From Campylobacteraceae bacterium (lineage in GTDB: Bacteria > Campylobacterota > Campylobacteria > Campylobacterales > Campylobacteraceae), in contig JAIRKW010000098.1 of NCBI GenBank assembly GCA_031259875.1, positions 1 to 5,821 of the forward strand: a stretch of DNA of 5,821 nucleotides. The letters run 5' to 3'. The notes beneath the pieces were generated by a model. The model was not told the DNA's origin, did not search any database, and saw only the letters and a list, made by a program, of their open reading frames with translations. How positions within the stretch are numbered: position 1 is the stretch's first letter; every line of letters begins with the position of its first letter. The position numbers and the translations under genes are program-made. Positions 1 to 5,809 of the stretch are shown here, in pieces.

Positions 1-422
1 TTTATATCCACTACTTTTGTTTGAATATTTCCGTCATACAAATAGATAAGTTCATCGATTTTTAAAAGATTTAAAATCTGAGGTTGATTGATACTGAGTT
101 TATATCGTCCTTCAGCGATTTTTTCTCCCTCTGTTGGATTTTTGTGAAATTCTATCAAGTCATCTTGTTGTAATTCAAAATCATATTTTAATTTTCCAAC
201 TCTTATCTTTGGACCGCACAAGTCCTGCAAAATTCCAACCCTTTTGCCAACCCTTTTTTCAGCCTCTTTTATGTTGTTAAAAGTTTGCGAGTGGTATTCG
301 TGTGAACCGTGGCTGAAATTTAAGCGAAAAGCATTAACTCCTGCTCTTATCATACTTTCCAAAATATCAACAGAATCGCTCGAAGGTCCTACTGTGGCTA
401 AAATCTTTGTTCTTTTTTCCAT
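1..422 (-). CDS. pyk: Pyruvate kinase, N-terminal part (runs off the left edge)
   Basis: Catalyses phosphoenolpyruvate + ADP to pyruvate + ATP in the cytosol, the last step of glycolysis. About 140 residues are present, starting MEKRTKILATVGPSS; the rest lies beyond position 1. Visible family landmarks are the N-terminal TKILATVGP strand, the substrate/metal loop RLNFSHG (R33, N35, S37, H38), and the segment ILQDLCGPKIRVG (64-76) that leads into the B domain, which is entered by the cut point. At the positions equivalent to rabbit muscle Thr113, Lys114, Glu117 and Thr120 this protein has Leu68, Cys69, Lys72 and Val75. In the known split of the family, Lys at 117 with Leu at 113 marks K+-independent enzymes. 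The start is supported by AAAGGA at 428-433, five bases before the ATG. The gene lies downstream of mqo and the methyltransferase with a 96-nt gap, so it probably has its own promoter there; no convincing -10 box could be fixed. Confidence 0.95.
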   Translation of the reverse strand, partial: MEKRTKILATVGPSSDSVDILESMIRAGVNAFRLNFSHGSHEYHSQTFNNIKEAEKRVGKRVGILQDLCGPKIRVGKLKYDFELQQDDLIEFHKNPTEGEKIAEGRYKLSINQPQILNLLKIDELIYLYDGNIQTKVVDI

Positions 423-481
423 AATTATCCTTTTTATCTATAATACCTTTTTTTAATTACATAATTATTTCCAATAAATAT

Positions 482-504
482 AAAAATAGCAATAAAAGAT
501 TGCT
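482..504 (-). terminator. Possible weak intrinsic terminator after the methyltransferase gene
   Basis: Read on the minus strand, AGCAAT-CTTTT-ATTGCT (504 down to 488) forms a perfect 6-bp stem with a 5-nt loop. It is followed by ATTTTTATATTTATT, a T-rich but interrupted tail. It begins 14 nt past the methyltransferase stop and lies ahead of pyk, where a terminator would be expected. The stem is short and has only two G-C pairs, so it would be a weak terminator at best. Confidence 0.4.
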
Positions 505-518
505 TAAAGTATACCCTA

Positions 519-1217
519 TCAAGTTTTTTGCAAAATCATCAAAGTTTTATCAGGCGTATTTTTGTCAAACATATAAACAGGTACAGTTTGTTTTAGGTGC
601 AAAAAATTTAGTTTTTTAAAATAATCCAAAGAGTGAAAATACTGCTCAATAACTGCTTGCTCTTTTTCATAATATTTGTTGGTTTTTTCGAAAAGTGTGA
701 ATTTTGTTGAGAGTTTTTTTTCTTCAAAGTCTGCTTCTATTGTTAAAAAATGTTCATCGCGCTCTTTTACCAGTATACCTTCGGCTACATGCGTAAAACC
801 ATATAAAGTGTTTATATCAGCCAATAGATAACCTTTTGGTACAAGTTTTAAATATATTTCATGCAAAATGTTGTCTAATTCGTTTTTGTTGAAATAGTTT
901 AAAACATCAGCTGTCGCTGTTATTAGTTCAAAACGGTTATTATTTAACTCGCTTATATCTTTTTTATAAACCTGAACCTTTTTCAAAAGCGCATTTTCAA
1001 CCATGTTAGTGCTTAAGTCAATGCCAATAGCATCAATTTCAAGCTCTTTCAATCTTTCCAAAAATCGCCCGTTTCCGCAGCCGAAATCTAAAATATTTTT
1101 AGGATTTATAGAAGTTATGATTTTTAGGTATTTATCATAAAGCTCCTCATATTCTTGATAAAATTCTATGAGGGGCTCTATTTTGGCATATAAGTTTAGT
1201 GCCTTTTCTTTACTCAT
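519..1217 (-). CDS. Class I SAM-dependent methyltransferase, YqeM-like
   Basis: A 232-residue Rossmann-fold methyltransferase, probably cytosolic, substrate unknown. Motif I is ILDFGCGNGRFL (42-53), the glycine-rich SAM loop. GIDLS (65-69) supplies the acidic residue D67 that normally binds the SAM ribose. D87 in YKKDIS fits the adenine-contacting acidic position, and ADVLNYF (103-109) with the following LVPKGYLLADIN stretch covers motifs IV-VI. The D-x-LNY pattern and the C-terminal beta-rich part with Phe/Tyr and Glu resemble the YqeM family of putative methyltransferases, whose substrate is not established. The start overlaps the mqo stop by 8 nt (ATGAGTAA). There is no good Shine-Dalgarno ahead of it, so translation probably depends on ribosomes finishing mqo. 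An in-family assignment to quinone or RNA methylation would be a guess. There is no frameshift, and the length is normal for this family. Confidence 0.88.
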   Translation of the reverse strand: MSKEKALNLYAKIEPLIEFYQEYEELYDKYLKIITSINPKNILDFGCGNGRFLERLKELEIDAIGIDLSTNMVENALLKKVQVYKKDISELNNNRFELITATADVLNYFNKNELDNILHEIYLKLVPKGYLLADINTLYGFTHVAEGILVKERDEHFLTIEADFEEKKLSTKFTLFEKTNKYYEKEQAVIEQYFHSLDYFKKLNFLHLKQTVPVYMFDKNTPDKTLMILQKT

Positions 1218-2556
1218 CTACAAGTTCTGCAATAAATTTTTTTTCATCGAATTCTGCTTTCATATAAGAACAAACTATTTTTGCATCCCTTTCGGCGTTG
1301 CCAAGACAACTTGTAGCTCCGGGGCTTGGCGTCATGTTAAATATTATTCCATTGCCAGGATTTATACTTGCCTCTCCAAGCATTAATTTTAATTCTGTTT
1401 TATTTAAAACTTGTGGCCTTACACCGCCAAAACCTTTGGCATATTCAATGTCTTCAAGTTTTAAAGAGGGCACAAGGCGTTTTATATCCTTTAAGAATGC
1501 GCGTTTTTTCACAAACGGTATTTCATAAACAAAATTTCGCAAAATATAATTTCTAATATCTTTGTCTTTAAATAAATCAAAAAGGATTTTGATGATTTTT
1601 TTATCAAGATTTAGCGTTTTGAAAAAGTCGGGTACGGTTGAGAGTCCATGAAATCTTTCAAGTGAAGGAAGCGCTAAAGCTGTAGGCCCAAATCTTGTAG
1701 CCATATCTAAAAGCACATCAGGGTCGCCATGTAAAGCGGCAAACGGAAGCTTTGGATTTTGCACCATATATACTTTGCCTTTTAGAAAATGCCCTTTTGT
1801 TACATAATAACTTCCTGCTACAGGAAGGCAGCCAAAATTTTTTCCATGTCCCATAGAGTGTGCCAAATACAAAGAGTGCGCGCCTGCATCCACTACGACA
1901 AAATCAGCCGTAAACAGATCTCCATTAACAGTTCTTAGTACATACTGATTGCCAAGTTGCTTTATAGTTTTCACTTGAGAGTTGAAAAATACGTCACACT
2001 GCTTTTTTGGGACTTTTTTAGCGTTTTCTACAAGACTTTGTGTCATTGCCCCATAATCGACAGTAGAGTATTGGTCTAAAACACCAACTCCTACGATATC
2101 CTCAGGACGTTCGTTACCATTTTCATCAAATATGATATTAGGTTCAATCTCTTTTAATCTCTCTTTGTCATAAACTTCGAGATACGGGAACAACTCTTTG
2201 AATTCCTCATATCTTTTTTTCATATACTCCACTTCTTTGTCACCGATGCCCACAGCCATTTTTTGGTGTGCAAACATAAACTTGTTTTCATATCCGTGTT
2301 GAAGACAGTAGCGCCTTATCATGTTTGCTGTGCGTTTTACCTGCTTTGCCTTGGAAAGAGTGTAGTTTGTTTCTATATCACCAGTGTGAATTGTTTGCGA
2401 ATTACCTTTTCCGCTTGAGCTAAGCGTGGCCAGGGCATCATATTTTTCAATCAAGGCGATCGATTTTATATCAGAATATACCGCCAATGCATAAAAAAGC
2501 GCAGAACCTGAAATCCCGCCCCCAACAATAACAACATCATAGTGTTTTTCAGCCAT
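1210..2556 (-). CDS. mqo: Malate:quinone oxidoreductase, FAD-dependent (Helicobacter/Campylobacter type)
   Basis: Oxidises L-malate to oxaloacetate and passes the electrons through FAD to the membrane quinone pool, so it works in both the TCA cycle and respiration, as a peripheral enzyme on the inner face of the cytoplasmic membrane. The N-terminus has the dinucleotide fold DVVIVGGGISGSA (7-19), with G12, G14 and G17 as the GxGxxG glycines and E37 at the end of strand 2 for the adenosine ribose. The segment SSSGKGNSQTIHTGDIETNY (46-65) is the conserved post-Rossmann region. Near the C-terminus are GFGGVRPQ (375-382) and a Pro/Gly-rich loop, NMTPSPGATS (407-416), of the flavin site. At 448 residues it matches the short form in H. 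pylori (HP0086), not the roughly 550-residue E. coli enzyme; L-2-hydroxyglutarate oxidase is a relative but less likely. AGAGGAAG at 2562-2569 is a strong Shine-Dalgarno for the chosen ATG. It leads a two-gene unit with the methyltransferase. Confidence 0.9.
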   Translation of the reverse strand: MAEKHYDVVIVGGGISGSALFYALAVYSDIKSIALIEKYDALATLSSSGKGNSQTIHTGDIETNYTLSKAKQVKRTANMIRRYCLQHGYENKFMFAHQKMAVGIGDKEVEYMKKRYEEFKELFPYLEVYDKERLKEIEPNIIFDENGNERPEDIVGVGVLDQYSTVDYGAMTQSLVENAKKVPKKQCDVFFNSQVKTIKQLGNQYVLRTVNGDLFTADFVVVDAGAHSLYLAHSMGHGKNFGCLPVAGSYYVTKGHFLKGKVYMVQNPKLPFAALHGDPDVLLDMATRFGPTALALPSLERFHGLSTVPDFFKTLNLDKKIIKILFDLFKDKDIRNYILRNFVYEIPFVKKRAFLKDIKRLVPSLKLEDIEYAKGFGGVRPQVLNKTELKLMLGEASINPGNGIIFNMTPSPGATSCLGNAERDAKIVCSYMKAEFDEKKFIAELVDE

Positions 2557-2812
2557 GTTTGCTTCCTCTCAAAAATTTTATTTTAATGGCAATCCGACTA
2601 TTTTTTTGTAAGATTGTGAAAGTAATTTAAACATTTTTTAATTAAATATTTGCTTATTTTTTTTTGTAATTTTTTATAAATATATTAATTTAAAAATTGG
2701 AGTAAAAATTTAGAAAGTAAATCTTATTTTGTCGCTATTTTAGATATATTTGTCTACAAAATGCAATTTTTTAATGTATGTATTTCATAAAAAAATATTA
2801 AGATATCGAATT
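2557..2812. other. AT-rich intergenic region upstream of mqo
   Basis: This 256-bp spacer separates the amidotransferase stop from the mqo start and is the only sizeable gap in the window. It should carry the mqo promoter, but it is so AT-rich that several minus-strand -10-like hexamers exist and none stands out. On the plus strand, a run of nine T and a G (2657-2666), then 8 nt, then TATAAA (2675-2680), resembles a Campylobacter-type sigma-70 promoter, although no plus-strand gene follows. A minus-strand frame of 18 codons (2578-2634, beginning MFKLLSQSYKK) precedes mqo but lacks a Shine-Dalgarno. No strong terminator hairpin was found after the amidotransferase gene; the best is a feeble ATAT/ATAT stem ahead of seven T. 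Confidence 0.6.
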
Positions 2813-3511
2813 TTAGTCTTCATTTTTGCAAAAATTTATAAATTTTTCAATTAAACTCTTTGCATAAGGTGTCTGGCAAATGTTTCCTAAAACTATCGAA
2901 AGACTTTTGATGTTTTCTGTTTGCGCCATAATATACTCTTTTATAATATTCGTATCATGTTCGGGATGAAATTGCACTCCCCATATATTCCCCCCAATCC
3001 TAAAGGCGTGACATCCTTCATAGCAATTTGATGCTAAAAGTACAGCATTTTTTGGTAATTTCAAAACCGACTGCGTATGCGTTGCATGCGCCAAAAATGT
3101 CTGCGGCAAATCTTTAAAAATCGGGTCATTAACTGCTTCATCTGCCAAATTAACACTTACAGTGCCTATTTCAGGACCTTCCGGGTGATTTGCTACAACT
3201 CCGTCAAAAGTTTGAGCTAAAAGCTGATGTCCAAAACATATGCCAAAAATAGGCACACTGTTTTTGGCCGCTTTTTTTAACCATTCTGAAGATTTTTCAA
3301 TCCAATCAAGCCTGTCAGTAACCATATCGTGAGAACCTGTTATGATTATGCCTTGTATATCTTCAAAATCTGGAAAATTTTCTTTTCTTGGGTCTATTAT
3401 TTGAGCGTTTTTGCTGTTTATATCGGCAGCTTTTAGTGTCCAATCCTCAAAGTCGCCATATTTTTTGGCACACTTTTGCATAGTGTCACCCATTTTCAAT
3501 ATGATAAACAT
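2813..3511 (-). CDS. Stand-alone class I glutamine amidotransferase (GATase1), GuaA-type domain
   Basis: A 232-residue protein made of a single class I (triad) glutamine amidotransferase domain, which hydrolyses glutamine or another gamma-glutamyl amide; cytosolic. The nucleophile elbow is GICFGHQ (90-96) with Cys92, and the rest of the triad is His182 and Glu184 in GVQFHPEHD (178-186). GIIITGSHD (54-62) fits the oxyanion-loop strand. The domain resembles the glutaminase half of GMP synthase, but no ATP-pyrophosphatase domain follows; the frame stops about 45 residues after the triad. Proteins of this kind are usually annotated only as GMP synthase-like amidotransferases, and the real substrate is unclear. 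AGAGGAAA at 3515-3522 supports the ATG. A possible 15-codon leader ORF ends inside that site. It is the last gene of the rightward block, downstream of ridA and a lipoprotein gene. GuaA itself is rejected on length. Confidence 0.88.
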   Translation of the reverse strand: MFIILKMGDTMQKCAKKYGDFEDWTLKAADINSKNAQIIDPRKENFPDFEDIQGIIITGSHDMVTDRLDWIEKSSEWLKKAAKNSVPIFGICFGHQLLAQTFDGVVANHPEGPEIGTVSVNLADEAVNDPIFKDLPQTFLAHATHTQSVLKLPKNAVLLASNCYEGCHAFRIGGNIWGVQFHPEHDTNIIKEYIMAQTENIKSLSIVLGNICQTPYAKSLIEKFINFCKNED

Positions 3512-3520
3512 TTTTTTCCT

Positions 3521-3568
3521 CTAACTTTTAGCAATAGCTTCAGCGTTATCTCTCAATGTTATATACAT
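3521..3568 (-). CDS. Candidate 15-residue leader ORF ahead of the amidotransferase gene
   Basis: On the minus strand, ATG at 3568 opens a frame reading MYITLRDNAEAIAKS and stopping at TAG (3523-3521). AAGGAA at 3575-3580 lies six bases before the ATG, a good Shine-Dalgarno. The TAG stop is part of TAGAGGA, so it shares bases with the Shine-Dalgarno of the amidotransferase gene, whose ATG follows 9 nt later. This arrangement would favour translational coupling. It could instead be a chance frame or the remnant of a longer gene. I recognise no known peptide, and the residues show no run of a regulatory amino acid typical of attenuation leaders. Confidence 0.35.
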   Translation of the reverse strand: MYITLRDNAEAIAKS

Positions 3569-3588
3569 ATTTTATTCCTTAAGCCGTA

Positions 3589-3594
3589 AGTATA
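3589..3594 (-). promoter_or_regulatory. Possible -10 box ahead of the leader ORF and amidotransferase gene
   Basis: TATACT on the minus strand (3594 to 3589) matches five of six bases of TATAAT and lies in the 43-nt gap between the lipoprotein stop and the leader ORF. It sits inside the perfect palindrome AAGTATACTT (3588-3597). No clear -35 hexamer is seen, though many Campylobacterota promoters lack one. In such AT-rich DNA a match like this can arise by chance. Confidence 0.25.
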
Positions 3595-3611
3595 CTTTTT
3601 AAAGCCCGGTA

Positions 3612-3917
3612 TTACTGTTTGTAAGAGTTATTCTTTGCTTTAAAGACAGTCTCATTATTCTTTTTAAGTTCTATCTCTCCATGCCATTCGGTGTATTCAT
3701 ATTCATCGTTTGCATATTGTGTTCCTGAGGCTGCGGGTACACCTTTTAACAGCACGCTTTTTTTATCTGGAAGCGTAATATTAGCATTGTCATCATAAAA
3801 AACAATATGTATAACACTTCCGTCTTCTCCCGTTATGGCAGCTTCGATAACATCCTTTTTATCATGGCAACCGCCCAAAAACAATAAAACAAGTATTGAA
3901 AATACAATCTTTTTCAT
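3612..3917 (-). CDS. Small lipoprotein, MliC-like (putative C-type lysozyme inhibitor fold)
   Basis: A 101-residue secreted lipoprotein. The signal peptide is MKKIVFSILVLLFLGGC, with a lipobox LGGC and lipidation at Cys17; His at +2 is not a retention signal, so the outer membrane is the likely destination. The mature part is about 84 residues. Its pattern of an acidic beta strand, LPDKKSVLLKGVPAASGTQY (49-68) and then YEYTEWHGEIEL (73-84) resembles MliC/PliC proteins, which plug the active site of C-type lysozyme. The Ser-Gly of the inhibitory loop is present (S64-G65), but the usual W-T-K-G Lys position reads His79. There is no cysteine besides Cys17, so the normal disulfide is absent. AAAGGAG at 3924-3930 is a strong Shine-Dalgarno. 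The gene starts 32 nt after ridA, so the two are probably cotranscribed. The lipoprotein call is firm; the MliC assignment is by eye and tentative. Confidence 0.75.
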   Translation of the reverse strand: MKKIVFSILVLLFLGGCHDKKDVIEAAITGEDGSVIHIVFYDDNANITLPDKKSVLLKGVPAASGTQYANDEYEYTEWHGEIELKKNNETVFKAKNNSYKQ

Positions 3918-3949
3918 ACCTTACTCCTTTGTTCTTTGTGATAAACAGA

Positions 3950-4321
3950 TTAGAGAACAGCTACAGCTTCTATCTCCACTCTTGCATTTTTTGGCAGAGA
4001 TTTTACTCCGACTGTGCTGCGTGCTGGCTTATGCTCACCAAATGCTTTGGAATATATCTCATTTACCACCGCAAAATCGTTAATATCTGCTAAAAAAATA
4101 GTAGTTTTGACAACTTTCTCAAGCGAACTGCCACTGCTTTTTAAAATTTCCGATAGATTTTTTAACACTTGCTCAGTCTGGATTTTTATATCCTCGTCCA
4201 AAAACTTCCCGTCGCTTGTCAAGGCAATTTGTCCGGATGTAAATATAAAACCATTTGCTATTATAGCCTGCGAGTATGGACCTATCGCTTCAGGCGCACT
4301 TTTTGTGGATACTGTTTTCAT
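3950..4321 (-). CDS. ridA: RidA family reactive intermediate (enamine/imine) deaminase
   Basis: Hydrolyses 2-aminoacrylate and related enamines/imines released by PLP enzymes to 2-keto acids and ammonia, protecting PLP enzymes; a cytosolic homotrimer in the family. At 123 residues the length is typical. The signature PARSTVGVKSLP (99-110) followed by VEIEAVA contains Arg101, equivalent to the carboxylate-binding Arg105 of E. coli RidA. Tyr16 (GPYSQA), Ser29 (TSGQ), Asn87 and Glu116 match E. coli Tyr17, Ser30, Asn88 and Glu120, so this looks like an active archetypal RidA, not one of the Arg-lacking subfamilies. The dapE stop is 11 nt upstream, and the Shine-Dalgarno AAAGG (4330-4334) overlaps that stop codon, which implies translational coupling. 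Its place after dapE suggests a housekeeping transcript, not a dedicated catabolic operon. Confidence 0.94.
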   Translation of the reverse strand: MKTVSTKSAPEAIGPYSQAIIANGFIFTSGQIALTSDGKFLDEDIKIQTEQVLKNLSEILKSSGSSLEKVVKTTIFLADINDFAVVNEIYSKAFGEHKPARSTVGVKSLPKNARVEIEAVAVL

Positions 4322-4332
4322 ACTTTCAACCT

Positions 4333-5460
4333 TTAAAATTTCGCAATTAATGTTTTAAAGACTTTTATCAAACCATACAAGTGTGATAAGTGACATCTTT
4401 CATTTGCGGCATGCACGCTGTCATGCAATACGCCAAATTCTGCTACATTTACGCCAAATTCGGCAAAAAATCTTGCATCACTTGTGCCGCCTGCGGCTGA
4501 TAATTCAGGCACTGCTCCTGTTATCTCTTCTACGGCTCTGCTAAGATGTGCTATTAAGATAGAGCTTTTGTCTGTCAAAAATGGTTTGGCTGACTCTTTT
4601 AATTCCAAATTGTAATTTAACTGCTCTTTTCCAGGGTTATTTACAAGATATAAAAGACCAAAAATCGAACGGATATAACGCTCTACATTTTCTATCTTTG
4701 TAAGAGGCGAATTTCTAACATTGAACATAATTTTAAGAGTTTTTGGAGTTACATTTGTTACGTCATTGCCGGCTCTTATGCTTGTTACAATAAGACGGCT
4801 CGGCTCAAATACGCTGTCTCCTCCATCAAAAGCGTGCTCGGCAAATTTTGGCAAAATAGCGGCTATCTGATGTATAGGATTTTTGGCGTTTTGCGGATAA
4901 GCCACATGTCCTTGTTCGCCTATCAATTCAACAGTACCGTTTATAGAGCCTCGTCTTCCTATTTTTATCGTATCTCCAAAATTTCTTTCACAAGTGGGTT
5001 CTGCTACAACCGCAAAGTCGGGCAGAAAATTTTCACTTTTTAAAAGTTCCAAAACTTTCAGTGTTCCGTTTTTTGCTTCCCCTTCCTCATCGCTTGTAAG
5101 CAAAACAGATAAAGTACCGTTAAAATGCGTAACATTTCTGCACGCCTGCAAAATAGCACAAATGCCGCTCTTCATATCTTGAGCGCCTCTTGCGTAAACA
5201 AAACCATCTTTTTCTACAGGTTCAAATGGGTCGCTTTTCCAGCCTTCTCCGGCAGGCACCACGTCTACGTGTCCGGCGAAGCATAGATGAATTCCTTCAC
5301 TAAACTTTTTATACAAAAAGAGATTTTTTACACCATCTACATCAACTCTTTTTGCCGTAAAACCAGACAGATAATCTTCAATAAATGCCAGCAGTCCTCC
5401 GTCATTGGGGGTAATTGAGGGGGTATTTAAGAGTGCGAAAAAAAGTTCTTTATCGTCCAT
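4333..5460 (-). CDS. dapE: Succinyl-diaminopimelate desuccinylase
   Basis: Hydrolyses N-succinyl-LL-2,6-diaminopimelate to LL-diaminopimelate and succinate, supplying meso-DAP for peptidoglycan and lysine; a cytosolic dizinc M20 peptidase-family enzyme. From the chosen start it is 375 residues, the same as E. coli DapE. Metal ligands are visible: His64 (AGHVDVVP), Asp95 (GAQDMK, bridging), Glu126 (SDEEG, with Glu125 as catalytic base), Glu154 (AEPT) and His350 (SVHAANE). GRRGS (168-172), GHVAYP and AGGTSDARF are further DapE hallmarks and separate it from ArgE and other M20 members. An in-frame ATG seven codons upstream (5481) has no Shine-Dalgarno and would lengthen the overlap with rsfS to 32 nt. 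The ATG at 5460 has GGAAA at 5467-5471 and gives the usual N-terminus, so I chose it. It overlaps rsfS by 11 nt. Confidence 0.95.
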   Translation of the reverse strand: MDDKELFFALLNTPSITPNDGGLLAFIEDYLSGFTAKRVDVDGVKNLFLYKKFSEGIHLCFAGHVDVVPAGEGWKSDPFEPVEKDGFVYARGAQDMKSGICAILQACRNVTHFNGTLSVLLTSDEEGEAKNGTLKVLELLKSENFLPDFAVVAEPTCERNFGDTIKIGRRGSINGTVELIGEQGHVAYPQNAKNPIHQIAAILPKFAEHAFDGGDSVFEPSRLIVTSIRAGNDVTNVTPKTLKIMFNVRNSPLTKIENVERYIRSIFGLLYLVNNPGKEQLNYNLELKESAKPFLTDKSSILIAHLSRAVEEITGAVPELSAAGGTSDARFFAEFGVNVAEFGVLHDSVHAANERCHLSHLYGLIKVFKTLIAKF

Positions 5461-5809
5461 TACGTTTTTCCGCTGTTTCATTACTATTTATGATTTCGCT
5501 GCGTTTGCTTAAAAACTCTTCTAAGTTATATTTAATTCTAAACTGCGGTGTTAAAAGATGTATCAAAATATCGCCCAAATCAACTACAATCCACTCATTG
5601 CTTGCTTCTATGTTCAAAAAAGTTTCACCCTGTTTTTTCAATTCTGTCTTTAAAGTGTCCAACAGTGAAAGTCCGTGTCTCTCGCCCATCGTTGTAGCTA
5701 CAACGACTTGCTCGACAAAATAGTCTCTGCCGCTCATATCAAATACTTGAACATTATCGGCTTTTTTCTCTTCAAGTATTTTTGTGATAAAATCAACTCT
5801 TTTTTTCAT
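5450..5809 (-). CDS. rsfS: Ribosomal silencing factor RsfS
   Basis: Binds ribosomal protein uL14 on the 50S subunit and blocks joining with the 30S, lowering translation in starvation. The protein is 119 residues, normal for the RsfS/YbeB/Iojap family. The conserved core EWIVVDLGDILIHLLTP is present at about 72-88, followed by the usual Arg/Tyr/Asn-Leu-Glu-Glu segment (FRIKYNLEEFL); VFDMSGRDYFVEQVVVATT gives the first strands. The C-terminal tail of about 17 residues after FLSKR is polar and probably flexible. AAGGGGA (5813-5819) is a strong Shine-Dalgarno five bases or so before the ATG. A TAA at 5818-5820 overlaps this site and could be the stop of an upstream gene; in related bacteria nadD commonly lies there, but that gene is outside the window. 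It is the first gene of the visible rsfS-dapE-ridA block. Confidence 0.95.
   Translation of the reverse strand: MKKRVDFITKILEEKKADNVQVFDMSGRDYFVEQVVVATTMGERHGLSLLDTLKTELKKQGETFLNIEASNEWIVVDLGDILIHLLTPQFRIKYNLEEFLSKRSEIINSNETAEKRNGR

Noticed and set aside
244..456. Plus-strand open frame of 70 codons with a hydrophobic C-terminus
   Set aside because: It is antisense to the pyruvate kinase N-terminus, whose motifs are unmistakable. The hydrophobic tail comes from reading the AT-rich pyk upstream region.
2591..2617. CAATC/GATTG inverted repeat upstream of mqo as an operator
   Set aside because: The arms are only 5 bp and separated by 17 nt, which is expected by chance in a spacer of this composition.
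2706..2727. Hairpin AGATTTA/TAAATTT on the minus strand as a terminator
   Set aside because: It has only A-T pairs plus one G-U, no T run directly after it, and it lies about 85 nt beyond the amidotransferase stop.
2813..3511. GMP synthase (guaA)
   Set aside because: Only the glutaminase domain is present; the ATP-pyrophosphatase and dimerisation domains are missing, and the frame ends in a clean stop.
4014..4358. Plus-strand open frame of 114 codons opposite ridA
   Set aside because: It lies antisense to a clearly recognised ridA with its catalytic residues intact. Its translation has no recognisable domain, and no Shine-Dalgarno was seen.
5461..5481. Longer dapE start at 5481, adding seven residues
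   Set aside because: It has no Shine-Dalgarno and a larger overlap with rsfS, and the ATG at 5460 gives the standard 375-residue protein.
5415..5723. Plus-strand open frame of 102 codons opposite rsfS and the dapE start
   Set aside because: It is the reverse of two firmly identified genes, and its product resembles no family I know; the frame is an effect of codon use on the other strand.
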